A stretch of DNA of 64,000 nucleotides from Thermincola carboxydiphila. GTDB taxonomy: Bacteria > Bacillota > Thermincolia > Thermincolales > UBA2595. Numbering within the stretch: position 1 is the stretch's first letter; each line of letters starts with the position of its first letter. Below the pieces are notes generated by a model. It searched no databases. It had not been told where the DNA came from and saw only the letters and a program-made list of their open reading frames with translations. Both the position numbers and the translations under genes were made by a program. Shown here piece by piece: positions 1 through 8,600 of this stretch. The stretch is taken from positions 1 through 64,000 of the forward strand of contig JAENYP010000001.1 of assembly GCA_016841725.1 (NCBI GenBank), read 5' to 3'.

Positions 1-162
1 CACCCTGTGGCCTGCCTTCCGGACGAGCACCCTGTGGCCTGCCTTCCGGACGAGCGCCCTGTGGTCTGCCTTCCGGACGAGCACCCTGTGGTCTGCCTTC
101 CGGACGAGCGCCCTGCGGCCTGCCTTCCGGATGTGCACCTTGCGGCCTGCCCTCCGGACGAG
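1..162 (-). repeat. 27-bp tandem repeat, six copies, inside infB
   Basis: Six adjoining 27-bp units run from base 1 to 162 and probably continue past the window edge. They differ at a few positions (for example CAC/CGC at the unit start and TGTGG/TGCGG). Each is exactly nine codons, so copy number can change without shifting the infB frame. The encoded unit is ARPEGRPQG, one unit reading AHPEGRPQG. The plus-strand reading frame across the repeat is an antisense shadow. Confidence 0.95.
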
Positions 163-337
163 ATTCAGGAGCTTTCTTTTCCTGTCCCATCAGATTTCGG
201 GCTTTAACCACTTCTCCATCTTCCAGTGTACTCATATGGTTCTTAACATCTATTCCTATACCGGTAAGTCTCCGTAATAATTCTTTACTTTCAATATGAA
301 GGTCTTTTGCTAATTCATATACACGGACTTTACCCAT
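1..337 (-). CDS. infB: Translation initiation factor IF-2, N-terminal part (cut by window edge)
   Basis: Only the first 112 codons are in the window; the GTPase core lies beyond base 1. Translation from the ATG at 337, preceded by a purine-rich GGGGGTGAAAGG, gives [13 protein letters not shown], then a short helical IF2_N domain ([20 protein letters not shown]). This is the usual start of bacterial IF-2, which brings fMet-tRNA to the 30S subunit. After about residue 58 the chain becomes six in-frame copies of a nine-residue Arg/Pro/Gly/Gln unit (ARPEGRPQG), a low-complexity linker. It follows ylxQ in the nusA-ylxR-ylxQ-infB operon, as in B. subtilis. The identification rests on the N-domain and the gene order. 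Confidence 0.9.
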   Translation of the reverse strand, partial: MGKVRVYELAKDLHIESKELLRRLTGIGIDVKNHMSTLEDGEVVKARNLMGQEKKAPESRPEGRPQGAHPEGRPQGARPEGRPQGARPEGRPQGARPEGRPQGARPEGRPQG

Positions 338-381
338 CCTTTCACCCCCGTTTTATTGAATTTCTAACCGGGTTAGAAATC

Positions 382-687
382 CTACTCTTCCCCTCCGAAG
401 AGTTGATGCAATCTACTGGCAAAATTATCATCGGTAATAACCACCACTGACCTGGGAGACCTGCCCAAAGCTGTGCCAAGGAGCAGTTTCTCACCAGCCT
501 CGATCCATTTAGTTTTATGAGAACTTGCCATGGTAGTAAAGTTTCGTTTTGTTTTTTCCGATGCATCCTTAGCCACAATCACTAGTCTGGCTTTATCTTT
601 TTTAATCATTGCCTCAGCCGCAGTTTCTCCTGACTGAGCCTTGCCGGCCCGCTGGGCCAGCCCAAGAAGGTCATATCCTTTTGACAC
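382..687 (-). CDS. ylxQ: YlxQ, L7Ae-family RNA-binding protein
   Basis: A 101-residue protein of the ribosomal L7Ae/L30e/YbxF fold; the family binds kink-turn RNA. The start LLGLAQRAGKAQSGETAAEAMIK and the VIVAKDASEKTKRN segment are typical. It starts at a GTG and overlaps the end of ylxR by 17 bp, which implies translational coupling. It lies between ylxR and infB, the fixed position of this gene in Firmicutes. Its precise cellular role is not established from sequence. Confidence 0.88.
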   Translation of the reverse strand: MSKGYDLLGLAQRAGKAQSGETAAEAMIKKDKARLVIVAKDASEKTKRNFTTMASSHKTKWIEAGEKLLLGTALGRSPRSVVVITDDNFASRLHQLFGGEE

Positions 688-955
688 CGGAGTTCACCAA
701 CCGTTCTTTTAATGTTTCGACTACTTCCGGCGGTACTGCCTGACCAAAGGCCTTTTCCAGTCGTTTTCCCTTAACCGCCTTAAGCAGGCACTCTTCTGTG
801 GGACATATATAAGCCCCCCGCCCGGAACGTTTGCCTCCGGTATCTATTTCAATAAGATTATCAGGGGTCCTAACAACCCTGATTAACTCCTTTTTGGGCC
901 TCATTTCCTGGCAACCGAGACACATTCTCATGGGAATCTTCTTTTTCTTCACCAT
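671..955 (-). CDS. ylxR: YlxR/RnpM, DUF448 RNA-binding protein
   Basis: 94 residues with the DUF448 signature: MRMCLGCQEMRPKKELIRVVR near the N terminus, then GGKRSGRGAYIC, then the helix LLKAVKGKRLEKAF. The paired cysteines (CLGC) and the GRGAYIC motif are diagnostic. In B. subtilis the homologue binds RNase P RNA and modulates it (family knowledge). It sits 26 bp after nusA and overlaps ylxQ, in the standard nusA operon. Confidence 0.93.
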   Translation of the reverse strand: MVKKKKIPMRMCLGCQEMRPKKELIRVVRTPDNLIEIDTGGKRSGRGAYICPTEECLLKAVKGKRLEKAFGQAVPPEVVETLKERLVNSGVKRI

Positions 956-981
956 GCAACCTCCGATTTATCTAAAAGGTT

Positions 982-2652
982 TTATTTTTCGCTCTCGTCT
1001 TCAAGTTCGTCCAGGTATTCACTCAGTTCCTCCAGTGACAGTTTCTTACGCTTACCCCTGGGTTGCTGCGGCTGAGGTTTGGCCTTTTTCTTGGTTTTCT
1101 TCTTCTTTTTGTCGTCTTTATCCGGCGCTCCCTCAGGACTATCCCCTTCAGGTTCGATGCCATACTCTTCGGCATCATCCCCCATACCTTCGTTTTCAGT
1201 TTCCGGTTCGTTTCCAGGATCATATTCTTCAGATTCAGCATTATCCCTGTAATCATTCTCACCGGCGCCGGTGGCATCAAACTCTTCGCCGCTGCCTTCA
1301 GTACTGTCTTCCCAGTCATCACTTACTGTATCGTCATCGCAGCCGGCTTCATTTTCATTACTGTCCTGTGGACTGTCCTGCTCAGCATCATTGTCGGCAG
1401 CATATCCTTCATCATACCCTTCATCATACTCTTCATCATACTCTTCATCATATTCCTCAGAGTATTCCACATCTTCATCATCATACTCTTCTTCGTATTC
1501 CTCAGACTCATCCCAGTCCCCATCATCTCCGGCATCGGAATAATCACCCTCGACCCATTCCTCTTCCTCTATGTACTCAGCATCCTGCTCTTCAAAGTAT
1601 TCTTCAGACTGCATAAGTTCTTCCATCTGAGTTTCATTTTTAATGTCAATTTTCCAGCCTGTCAGTTTTGCAGCCAGCCTGGCATTTTGACCCTCTTTAC
1701 CTATTGCAAGGGAAAGCTGGTAATCCGGTACTACCACCCTGGCAATTTTATCTTCCTCAAAGATTCGCACATCAACCACTTTGGCCGGACTGAGCGAATT
1801 AGCAACATACTTGGAATGATCCTGATTCCATTTTACGATATCAATTTTCTCACCTTTGAGTTCGCTGACAATAGTCTGAACCCGCATCCCCTTAGGCCCG
1901 ACACAGGCACCAACAGGGTCAACGTTTTCATCCCTTGAAAAAACCGCAATTTTTGAGCGGGCACCGGCTTCCCGGGCAACAGATTTCAGTTCAACAATAC
2001 CATCATGTATTTCCGGGACCTCAAGCTCGAAGAGTCTTTTCAATAATCCCGGATGAGTTCTGGAAACCATAATCTGTGGCCCTTTTGTTGTCTTCTTGAC
2101 TTCAACAATATAGGTTTTGATCCGATCGCCATACCGGTATTCTTCTCCGGGTATCTGTTCAGACGGGCCAAGTGTGGCTTCCGTTTTTCCAAGGTCTATA
2201 TAGACATTCTTCTGGTCCTGACGCTGTACAATACCGGTAACAATATCCCCTTCCCGGCTGGAGAATTCCTCAAAAATAATTCCCCTTTCAGCTTCCCGAA
2301 TCCTCTGAACAACTACCTGTTTGGCAGTCTGTGCCGCTATTCGGCCGAAGTCTCTTGGAGTGACCTCAACTTCCACTATATCATCCAGTTCATACCTGGG
2401 ATCTTTTTGTCTTGCCTCCCCTATGGATATTTCGGTTCTATCATCTTCAACTTCCTCTACAACCGTTTTCCTGGCATATACCTTGATTGCCCCGGTCTCC
2501 CGGTTAATATCCACTGAGACATTCTGCAGGGAACCGAAGTTCCTCTTATATGCAGAAATTAATGCTGCTTCCAGCGCCTCCAGAAGGACATCCATACTGA
2601 TACCCTTTTCTTTTTCCAGTTCCGCTAAGGCCTCCATAAACTCAGTATTCAT
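982..2652 (-). CDS. nusA: Transcription termination/antitermination factor NusA with long acidic tail
   Basis: 556 residues when started at the ATG giving MNTEFMEALAELEKEKG; a GAGGGGG box lies upstream at long spacing, and an in-frame ATG ten codons earlier has poorer support. Order: N-terminal RNA polymerase-binding domain (about 1-125), S1 domain (about 134-198), then KH1 (GPKG near 252) and KH2 (GKEG near 318). The core ends near residue 348, where a B. subtilis-type NusA would stop. The remaining roughly 205 residues are an Asp/Glu/Tyr-rich tail with EEYDEEYDE repeats, a short Lys-rich stretch and a final LSLEELSEYLDEL helix. NusA controls pausing, termination and antitermination. It follows rimP and leads ylxR-ylxQ-infB. 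Confidence 0.96.
   Translation of the reverse strand: MNTEFMEALAELEKEKGISMDVLLEALEAALISAYKRNFGSLQNVSVDINRETGAIKVYARKTVVEEVEDDRTEISIGEARQKDPRYELDDIVEVEVTPRDFGRIAAQTAKQVVVQRIREAERGIIFEEFSSREGDIVTGIVQRQDQKNVYIDLGKTEATLGPSEQIPGEEYRYGDRIKTYIVEVKKTTKGPQIMVSRTHPGLLKRLFELEVPEIHDGIVELKSVAREAGARSKIAVFSRDENVDPVGACVGPKGMRVQTIVSELKGEKIDIVKWNQDHSKYVANSLSPAKVVDVRIFEEDKIARVVVPDYQLSLAIGKEGQNARLAAKLTGWKIDIKNETQMEELMQSEEYFEEQDAEYIEEEEWVEGDYSDAGDDGDWDESEEYEEEYDDEDVEYSEEYDEEYDEEYDEGYDEGYAADNDAEQDSPQDSNENEAGCDDDTVSDDWEDSTEGSGEEFDATGAGENDYRDNAESEEYDPGNEPETENEGMGDDAEEYGIEPEGDSPEGAPDKDDKKKKKTKKKAKPQPQQPRGKRKKLSLEELSEYLDELEDESEK
1405..1510 (-). repeat. Short tandem repeat region in the NusA acidic tail
   Basis: A 12-bp unit (about TCTTCATCATAC on the plus strand) recurs several times, intact or degenerate, in this stretch. 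On the coding strand it gives runs of EEYDEEYDEGYDEGY. The unit is a whole number of codons, so slippage keeps the nusA frame. Confidence 0.8.
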
Positions 2653-2736
2653 TTTTTTTAAACAAACCCCCTCAATTTTCAATTGTCAGCAGCCTGCCAC
2701 CGTTGCCGCAAGTAATATCCACCAATAGACTACATG

Positions 2737-3198
2737 TTAAAAGCCGGCCTCAAGCCTAACCTTAGCCACTGATTCCCTGGGCAGTGTTACCTGCCTGTTG
2801 TCAATACTTATCAGAATATTGCCGCCCTCAAGACCTTCCAACAGGCCTACGAACTCCTTCTGACCGTCAACAGGCGCAAAAGTCGTGGCACATACCATGT
2901 GTCCCCTGAACCTCACAAAGTCTGCCGGTTTCTTTAACGGCCTCTCAATACCGGGAGATGATACCTCAAGGACGTAGGATTGGGTAATAGGATCCTTTTT
3001 GTCAAGAAGTTCCCCCAGGCGTTCTGAAATAGCCTTGCAGTCATCATGGGTTATGCCTTCGGGTTTATCTATATAAATCCTGAGAAACCAGGTAGCTCCT
3101 TCCTTTACATACTCAACATCCACAAGTTCAAGACCAATGGAATCGATAACCGGTCCGGATAATTCCGAAACAATATCTTCAATTCTCTGTTTACTCAT
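2737..3198 (-). CDS. rimP: Ribosome maturation factor RimP
   Basis: 153 residues, the normal length for the family. The N-terminal alpha/beta domain contains GLELVDVEYVKEG and LRIYIDKPEGITHDDC, followed by VLEVSSPGIERPLKKP, the RimP signature. A C-terminal SH3-like barrel ends in LPRESVAKVRLEAGF. RimP assists late 30S subunit maturation. It is first in the rimP-nusA-ylxR-ylxQ-infB operon; an intergenic stretch of about 225 bp with a hairpin separates it from the upstream STAS gene. Confidence 0.96.
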   Translation of the reverse strand: MSKQRIEDIVSELSGPVIDSIGLELVDVEYVKEGATWFLRIYIDKPEGITHDDCKAISERLGELLDKKDPITQSYVLEVSSPGIERPLKKPADFVRFRGHMVCATTFAPVDGQKEFVGLLEGLEGGNILISIDNRQVTLPRESVAKVRLEAGF

Positions 3199-3309
3199 AG
3201 GTCTTCACTCCTCTACAGGAAGTTATCCATATTTCGACCATTTGATATTACGTATTGTACCAACTAAATATTAGGGTTATACTCTTCAATCTTCCAGAGT
3301 AATATGAAA

Positions 3310-3327
3310 GAGTGGGTTGCCCCACTC
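3310..3327 (-). terminator. Weak rho-independent terminator after the STAS gene
   Basis: A perfect 7-bp stem, GAGTGGG/CCCACTC, with a 4-nt loop lies about 100 bp beyond the STAS stop codon. On the minus strand it is followed by TTTCATATTACT, a poor U-tract. It sits between the phosphatase-kinase-STAS cluster and rimP, so it probably ends the former transcript. The weak tail lowers confidence. Confidence 0.5.
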
Positions 3328-3423
3328 CCTCAGAATATCTTTGGGTTAATACATTGCCTAAATCAGACATGAATAGTATATCATACCTAAAAATTATTGG
3401 CAAGTAAAGAAAGAATCTGGCGA

Positions 3424-3744
3424 TTATTCAGCCCTCAAAAAAATATCGTTTCCCAAAAGCATGGGGAGGCCAAGAAGGTCAAAAACCTCATATACTTCAT
3501 CTGTAACATTGATTACTTTGACATCCATATCATCATACTTCAGGCTTTTAATTACGTTTAACAGACCGCCAACACCGGTTGAATCAACGAAGCTAAGCTC
3601 AGCCAAATTAAATACCATGCCAGACACCCCGTCACGGACTTCTTCCACAGCCATCTTAAATTGATCAACTGTGGCAATATCCATTTCCCCGACCAGGTCA
3701 ATGACGGTTTGGCCGCTTTCCTTTGATGTTTTTACTTCTAACAT
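3424..3744 (-). CDS. STAS-domain anti-sigma factor antagonist
   Basis: 106 residues forming a single STAS domain, like SpoIIAA or RsbV. The SFVDSTGVGGLL segment contains the conserved Asp-Ser-Thr-Gly; Ser55 is the expected phosphorylation site. Such proteins, when dephosphorylated, bind and neutralise an anti-sigma kinase. The two genes transcribed just before it encode the matching ATPase/kinase and PP2C phosphatase, giving a complete partner-switching set. No sigma factor gene lies beside it, so the output is unknown. Confidence 0.88.
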   Translation of the reverse strand: MLEVKTSKESGQTVIDLVGEMDIATVDQFKMAVEEVRDGVSGMVFNLAELSFVDSTGVGGLLNVIKSLKYDDMDVKVINVTDEVYEVFDLLGLPMLLGNDIFLRAE

Positions 3745-3775
3745 ATTTCAACCCCCCAAAATGTTTTTGCATTAA

Positions 3776-4705
3776 TCATCCAACCTGTACCCTGGCAAAT
3801 CCTTCACCCTCAGAATTCTGGCATTCTTGATACCCCTTTTCATCATCTGCAGAGCAGTTCATTTCCATTACCAGGGTGGTGCCTTTGCTTGTTGACATGA
3901 TTAAATGGTCTAGAAAATCAAGCATTATATTAAACCCATAGCCGAGGGATATCTTTGTTGAAAAGCCTTTCATCAGGGTCAGCTGCGGAAGCCTGGAAAC
4001 ATCTATACCGGGCCCTTCATCACTGATAACCGTTCTAATATTGTTGTTTCCAATATATATCCTTACTTCTCCCTCTCCTACGTGTTTGATTACATTAGTG
4101 GCAGCCTCTGATACACAAAGGACCATCCTGTCCTTACGCTGCTTGGACATTGATAAACCCTCCAGCGCCTTCCTGACCAAATGACGTACTTTGGATACAT
4201 CATGAGGCCGCGATATTTCCATCCCACTGTGAAAGGCTCTCTCATCCAGGTATTGCCCAATCTCATTATGCCTGGCCAGCAAAAGCTTGCCCTGAGTAAC
4301 TGCCCGGATAACATCCCTGTATATTTGGGTCTCACGTTCTTCACAAAGCCTTTCTGCTTTTAAAACTTCAGTCAAGTCAAAAACAGTAACCAGACAGGTG
4401 CTGTTGTTGATACTAATGAAGTATATATCAAATACCCTGGCAGTTTCAGCATCCACTATAATTTCTTTATGACCCGTTTCTATTTCGGAGTCACTCGAAA
4501 AACAATCATTAAGATATTTGAATATTTGGTCCGGTACTGCCTCTTTACCGATACTCCTGATTTCATTGTTTTCCCAGATACAGACATAACTCATCCGGAG
4601 TGTACCCAGGACCCACGATTTATCCAGGTAGCACCTTATCTTTTCGATATTGTCTGCCACAGTTTTCACGCAACCACCTTCATTAATTATTTCTATGAAA
4701 TGCAA
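3776..4705 (-). CDS. Anti-sigma-type serine kinase (HATPase_c_2) with N-terminal sensor-like region
   Basis: 309 residues from a TTG start; AGAAGGGA lies five bases upstream, and a GTG twelve codons later is an alternative. The C-terminal half is an RsbW/SpoIIAB-like GHKL ATPase: N box EAATN at 200-204, G1 DEGPG at 229-233, G2 GYGF at 255-258. The first 125 residues look like a PAS-type fold (FDIYFISINNSTCLVTVFDLTEV), linked by a helix. In this family the ATPase phosphorylates a STAS partner. The phosphatase gene is upstream and the STAS gene is 31 bp downstream. The fused N-terminal region suggests the kinase itself senses a signal (inference). Confidence 0.82.
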   Translation of the reverse strand: MHFIEIINEGGCVKTVADNIEKIRCYLDKSWVLGTLRMSYVCIWENNEIRSIGKEAVPDQIFKYLNDCFSSDSEIETGHKEIIVDAETARVFDIYFISINNSTCLVTVFDLTEVLKAERLCEERETQIYRDVIRAVTQGKLLLARHNEIGQYLDERAFHSGMEISRPHDVSKVRHLVRKALEGLSMSKQRKDRMVLCVSEAATNVIKHVGEGEVRIYIGNNNIRTVISDEGPGIDVSRLPQLTLMKGFSTKISLGYGFNIMLDFLDHLIMSTSKGTTLVMEMNCSADDEKGYQECQNSEGEGFARVQVG

Positions 4706-4752
4706 AATATTCCCTTCTATATATCGGAAATATCAATTCAGATGTTTAGCAT

Positions 4753-5556
4753 TTATTGTTTAATCTTAATGACAATCATGGTGACATCATCACTCTGAGG
4801 TTCTTCCCCCAGGAAATCCACAAAGCTGCACGAAATTATCTCCTGAATGCTGGCAGGATCATAAATGTGGTTTTTTATTAACAGGTTTATTATCCTCTCC
4901 AGGCCGAACTGCTCTTTTTGTTTGTTTTTTCCTTCTTTGATCCCGTCTGTATAAAACAGTACAATGTCTCCCGGATTCAGCACAGTTCTGCCTTCTCTGT
5001 ACACAGCATCCAACCGGCCTCCGATAAAGAAATCCCTTACCGGCAGAACTTCACATTCTTTTGTGGCTGCCCGGTATAGCAGAGGAGGGTTATGACCGGC
5101 GTTTGCATAGATAAGTTCTCTGTTCTCGGGGTTATATGTACAGTAAAAGAAAGTTAAAAACTGCTGTGCAAACTCCAACTGGGGAAAAAGACTGCGGTTT
5201 AACCTGTTTAAAATTTGGGCGGGAGAGTCAATATCAAAAGCATAATTCCTGACAAAGGCATAAGTCATGGCCACAAGGAGCGCCGCCGGGACGCCCTTAC
5301 CCATAACATCACCTATGGTTATGGCCAGCCTATTGTTTTTATTGATAAGGAGGTCACAATAGTCACCTCCCACCTCGTTTGCCGATACGGCGGTAGCAGC
5401 AAGGGTTGCCCCCTTAACCTGAGGCAGCCTGATGGGAAACAGGCTGGCCTGGATGGTATTAGCCAGCTGCAGTTCCCTATGAGACCTTTCAATAACCCTG
5501 CGCATTAATGCAAGTTCCTCCAAAAGCTGTTCTCTCGTTTTTTTATCATCATCCAT
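4753..5556 (-). CDS. PP2C-type (SpoIIE/RsbU) serine phosphatase
   Basis: 267 residues: a short N-terminal coiled coil (about 1-35) followed by an SpoIIE/RsbU phosphatase domain. Metal-binding aspartates are visible in EVGGDYCD (61-68), GDVMGKG (82-88), FYTDGI (201-206) and SDDVTM (255-260), with ANAGHNPP at 151-158. The enzyme should dephosphorylate the STAS protein encoded two genes downstream. There is no transmembrane or GAF/PAS sensor domain, so the stimulus may reach it by binding at the N-terminal helix. It lies directly after polC. Confidence 0.9.
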   Translation of the reverse strand: MDDDKKTREQLLEELALMRRVIERSHRELQLANTIQASLFPIRLPQVKGATLAATAVSANEVGGDYCDLLINKNNRLAITIGDVMGKGVPAALLVAMTYAFVRNYAFDIDSPAQILNRLNRSLFPQLEFAQQFLTFFYCTYNPENRELIYANAGHNPPLLYRAATKECEVLPVRDFFIGGRLDAVYREGRTVLNPGDIVLFYTDGIKEGKNKQKEQFGLERIINLLIKNHIYDPASIQEIISCSFVDFLGEEPQSDDVTMIVIKIKQ

Positions 5557-5609
5557 TTTATTGCCTCCAAACCAGGGTGCTGCCTGAAGGTAAAAAAACC
5601 CAACTCTTT

Positions 5610-8600
5610 TTAGAACAGCGCCATTTGGTCAGTTTCCGGCAGTTCTTGAAGACAGCCATGATTATGCATTATTTCTATTACCGTCTTACTGAGCTTGGAC
5701 CTGACCCTCAGATCCTCCACAGATGTAAAGGATTTGTCACTGCGCGCTTTGACAATATTCCGGGCTGCAGTTTCACCCAAACCCTGCAGGGCAGCAAAAG
5801 GCGGCAGGATTCCTTCATCCGTAATCAGAAACCTGGCAGCCTGGGACTCCCCTAGACTGACCCGCAGCATCTTAATGCCGCGTTCGTACATCTCCAGGGC
5901 AACTTCAAGTATTGTCAGCATGTTCTTTTCCTTGGTACTGGCATCATTACCCTTGCTTTCTATCTCGTGAATTTTCTGTCTGATCACAAAAGACCCCTGA
6001 ACCACGATATCTGCGTCAAATTCATCTGCCCTGACAGTGAAATAAGTTGCATAAAAGGCTTCCGGATAGTGGACCTTAAAGTATGCAATCCGGTAGGCCA
6101 TCATCACATAGGCAACAGCATGGGCTTTGGGGAACATGTACTTGATTTTTTTACAGGACTCGATATACCACTCGGGGACATCAAATTCCCGCATGTACTG
6201 TTCGTCTTCAGGCTTAACACCCTTGCCTTTCCGGACCGCTTCCATTATCTTAAAGGCCCTTCTGGGTTCCAGACCCCGGTGAATAAGGTATATCATGATA
6301 TCATCCCGGGCGGAAATGGCCTCAGATAATTTGCAGATACCTTCTCTGATCAAGTCCTGGGCATTGTTAAGCCATACATCTGTCCCGTGAGAAAAACCGG
6401 AAATCCTGACCAGTTCGGAAAATGTTTTGGGCTCGGTATCCTCCAGCATCTGCCTGACAAACTTGGTGCCAAACTCAGGGATGGCAAAACTCCCTACATT
6501 TGATCCTATCTGCTCAGGGGTAACCCCCAGGACTGCCACATCGGAGAATATCTTCATGGTTTCAGGCTCATCCAGGGGAACAGTTTTGGCATCTATCCCG
6601 GTAAGGTCTTCCAGCATCTTGATTACTGTGGGATCGTCATGACCCAGGATATCCAGCTTAACTATCCTTCCGGAAATAGAATGATAATCAAAGTGTGTTG
6701 TCAGCACACCCGATTTTTTATCATCTGCCGGGTATTGCAGGGGGGTAAAATCGTGAATATTCATATCCCCGGGAATAACCATGATACCTCCGGGATGCTG
6801 CCCTGTAGTTCTCTTGACCCCGCTGCACCCGATCACCAGGCGGTCCGTCTCAGCTTTTCTCTTGGTCATTCCCCGTTCTTCAAGGTACTTCCGAATAAAT
6901 CCGTAGGCGGTCTTTTCCGCAATGGTGCCTATGGTACCGGCACGGAAGGCATGTCCCTCACCGAAGAGTTCTTCAGTATATTTAAAGGCAACCGGCTGGT
7001 ATTCACCCGAAAAGTTGAGATCTATATCAGGCACCTTATCTCCCTCAAAACCGAGGAACACCTCAAAGGGTATGTCGAATCCGTCTTTTTTATATTTTGT
7101 CCCACAGCCGGGACAATTCTTGTCCGGAAGGTCGGCCCCACTGCCATAGGAACCGTCGGTGATAAACTCACTGTTCCTGCAGACCGGGCAGATATAGTGG
7201 GGTGGGAGGGGATTGACCTCGGTAATTCCGGTCATGGTTGCCACAAAAGATGACCCTACAGAACCCCGGGAACCTACCAGATAGCCGTCTGTATTGGATT
7301 TTTTGACCAGCTTATGGGCAATCAGGTACAATACTGCAAAACCGTTATTTATAATAGAATTAAGTTCTTTCTCCACCCGCTTCTGCACTATATCAGGAAG
7401 GGGTTCCCCATAAACTGACTTCACCCTGTCCCAGGTCATTCCTTTTATCTGTTCTTCTGCGCCATCAATCTTGGGCGGGAAAAAGTCATCAGGCATCGGT
7501 TTTATTTCTTCAATCAGGTCTGCTATCTTCCGGGGATTTGTAATCACAACTTCCCTGGCTGTCTCTGCATCCAGATAAGAAAACTCCTCCATCATCTCAT
7601 CAGTAGTCCTGAAGTATAACGGAGCCTGGTTATCGGCATCTTCAAATCCCTGGCCGGCCATCAGTACCCTCCGGTACAGGCTGTCGGCAGGGTCAAGAAA
7701 ATGGACATCACAGGTGGCCACAACCGGCCTGTCAATCCTGGACCCAATTTCTATAATCTTCCTGTTCATGTCCTGCAGGAATTCATTCCCACTGACACGT
7801 CCCTGGCGAATCAAAAATTCATTGTTTCCAGTTGGCTGTATCTCAAGAAAATCATAAAAAGAAGCTATTCGTTCAAGTTTTGCCCTGTCAGCCCCATCGA
7901 GGTAAGAACTGATGAGTTCCCCAGCCTCACAGGCGGAACCGATTAGAAGCCCTTCCCTTCTCTTCATAAGTTCACTGCGCGGCATCCGCGGATGCCTGTA
8001 ATAGTGCTTTGTATGGGAAAGAGTTACAAGTTCATAAAGGTTGCGCAGTCCGGTTTCATTTTTGACCAGGATCAGGATATGGTTTGTCCGCAGTTTATCC
8101 AGGTTAATATGTTTGACCAGCCTGTTTACTTCATCCAGCCGGTTGATATCCCGGGGTTTTAACTGTTCCCTCAGCCTGAGGAAAATAGCTGCTGTGGCTT
8201 CAGCATCATCAACTGCCCGGTGGTGGTTTTCAAGAGGTACACCGAATTCGGCAGCCAGGTTTTTTAATTTATGTTTCTTCAGTTTCGGAACCAGCGCCCT
8301 GGCAAGACCCAGGGTATCCAGAACAGGGTTGGTCAGGGTGCCGCCGTTCAGATGTGCCAGGCTGACCGACAAAAACCCGGTATCAAACCCGGCATTATGG
8401 GCCACTAAGACGGCATCCCCGACAAACTCCATAAACTCGGGTAAAACTGCATCTATTCCGGCAGCATCGGCAACCATTTCCGGCAGGATCCCCGTAAGGC
8501 GCTGAATCTCAACAGGGATTCCTTTCCGGGGCCTGACAAACCTGGCAAACCGGTCGGTAATCCGGCCATTTTTGAGCTTAACCGCCCCTATTTCAATAAT

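Noticed and set aside
1-162. Possible CRISPR array
   Set aside because: The 27-bp units are directly adjacent with no spacers and are in frame with infB.
7-207. Plus-strand repeat protein with CLPDE units
   Set aside because: It is the antisense of the infB 27-bp repeat, has no ribosome site, and infB is clearly supported on the minus strand.
831-1938. Long plus-strand reading frames opposite nusA
   Set aside because: They are antisense to the acidic tail and core of nusA; the biased codons (GAA, GAT, TAT) remove stops on the other strand. No ribosome site or recognisable protein.
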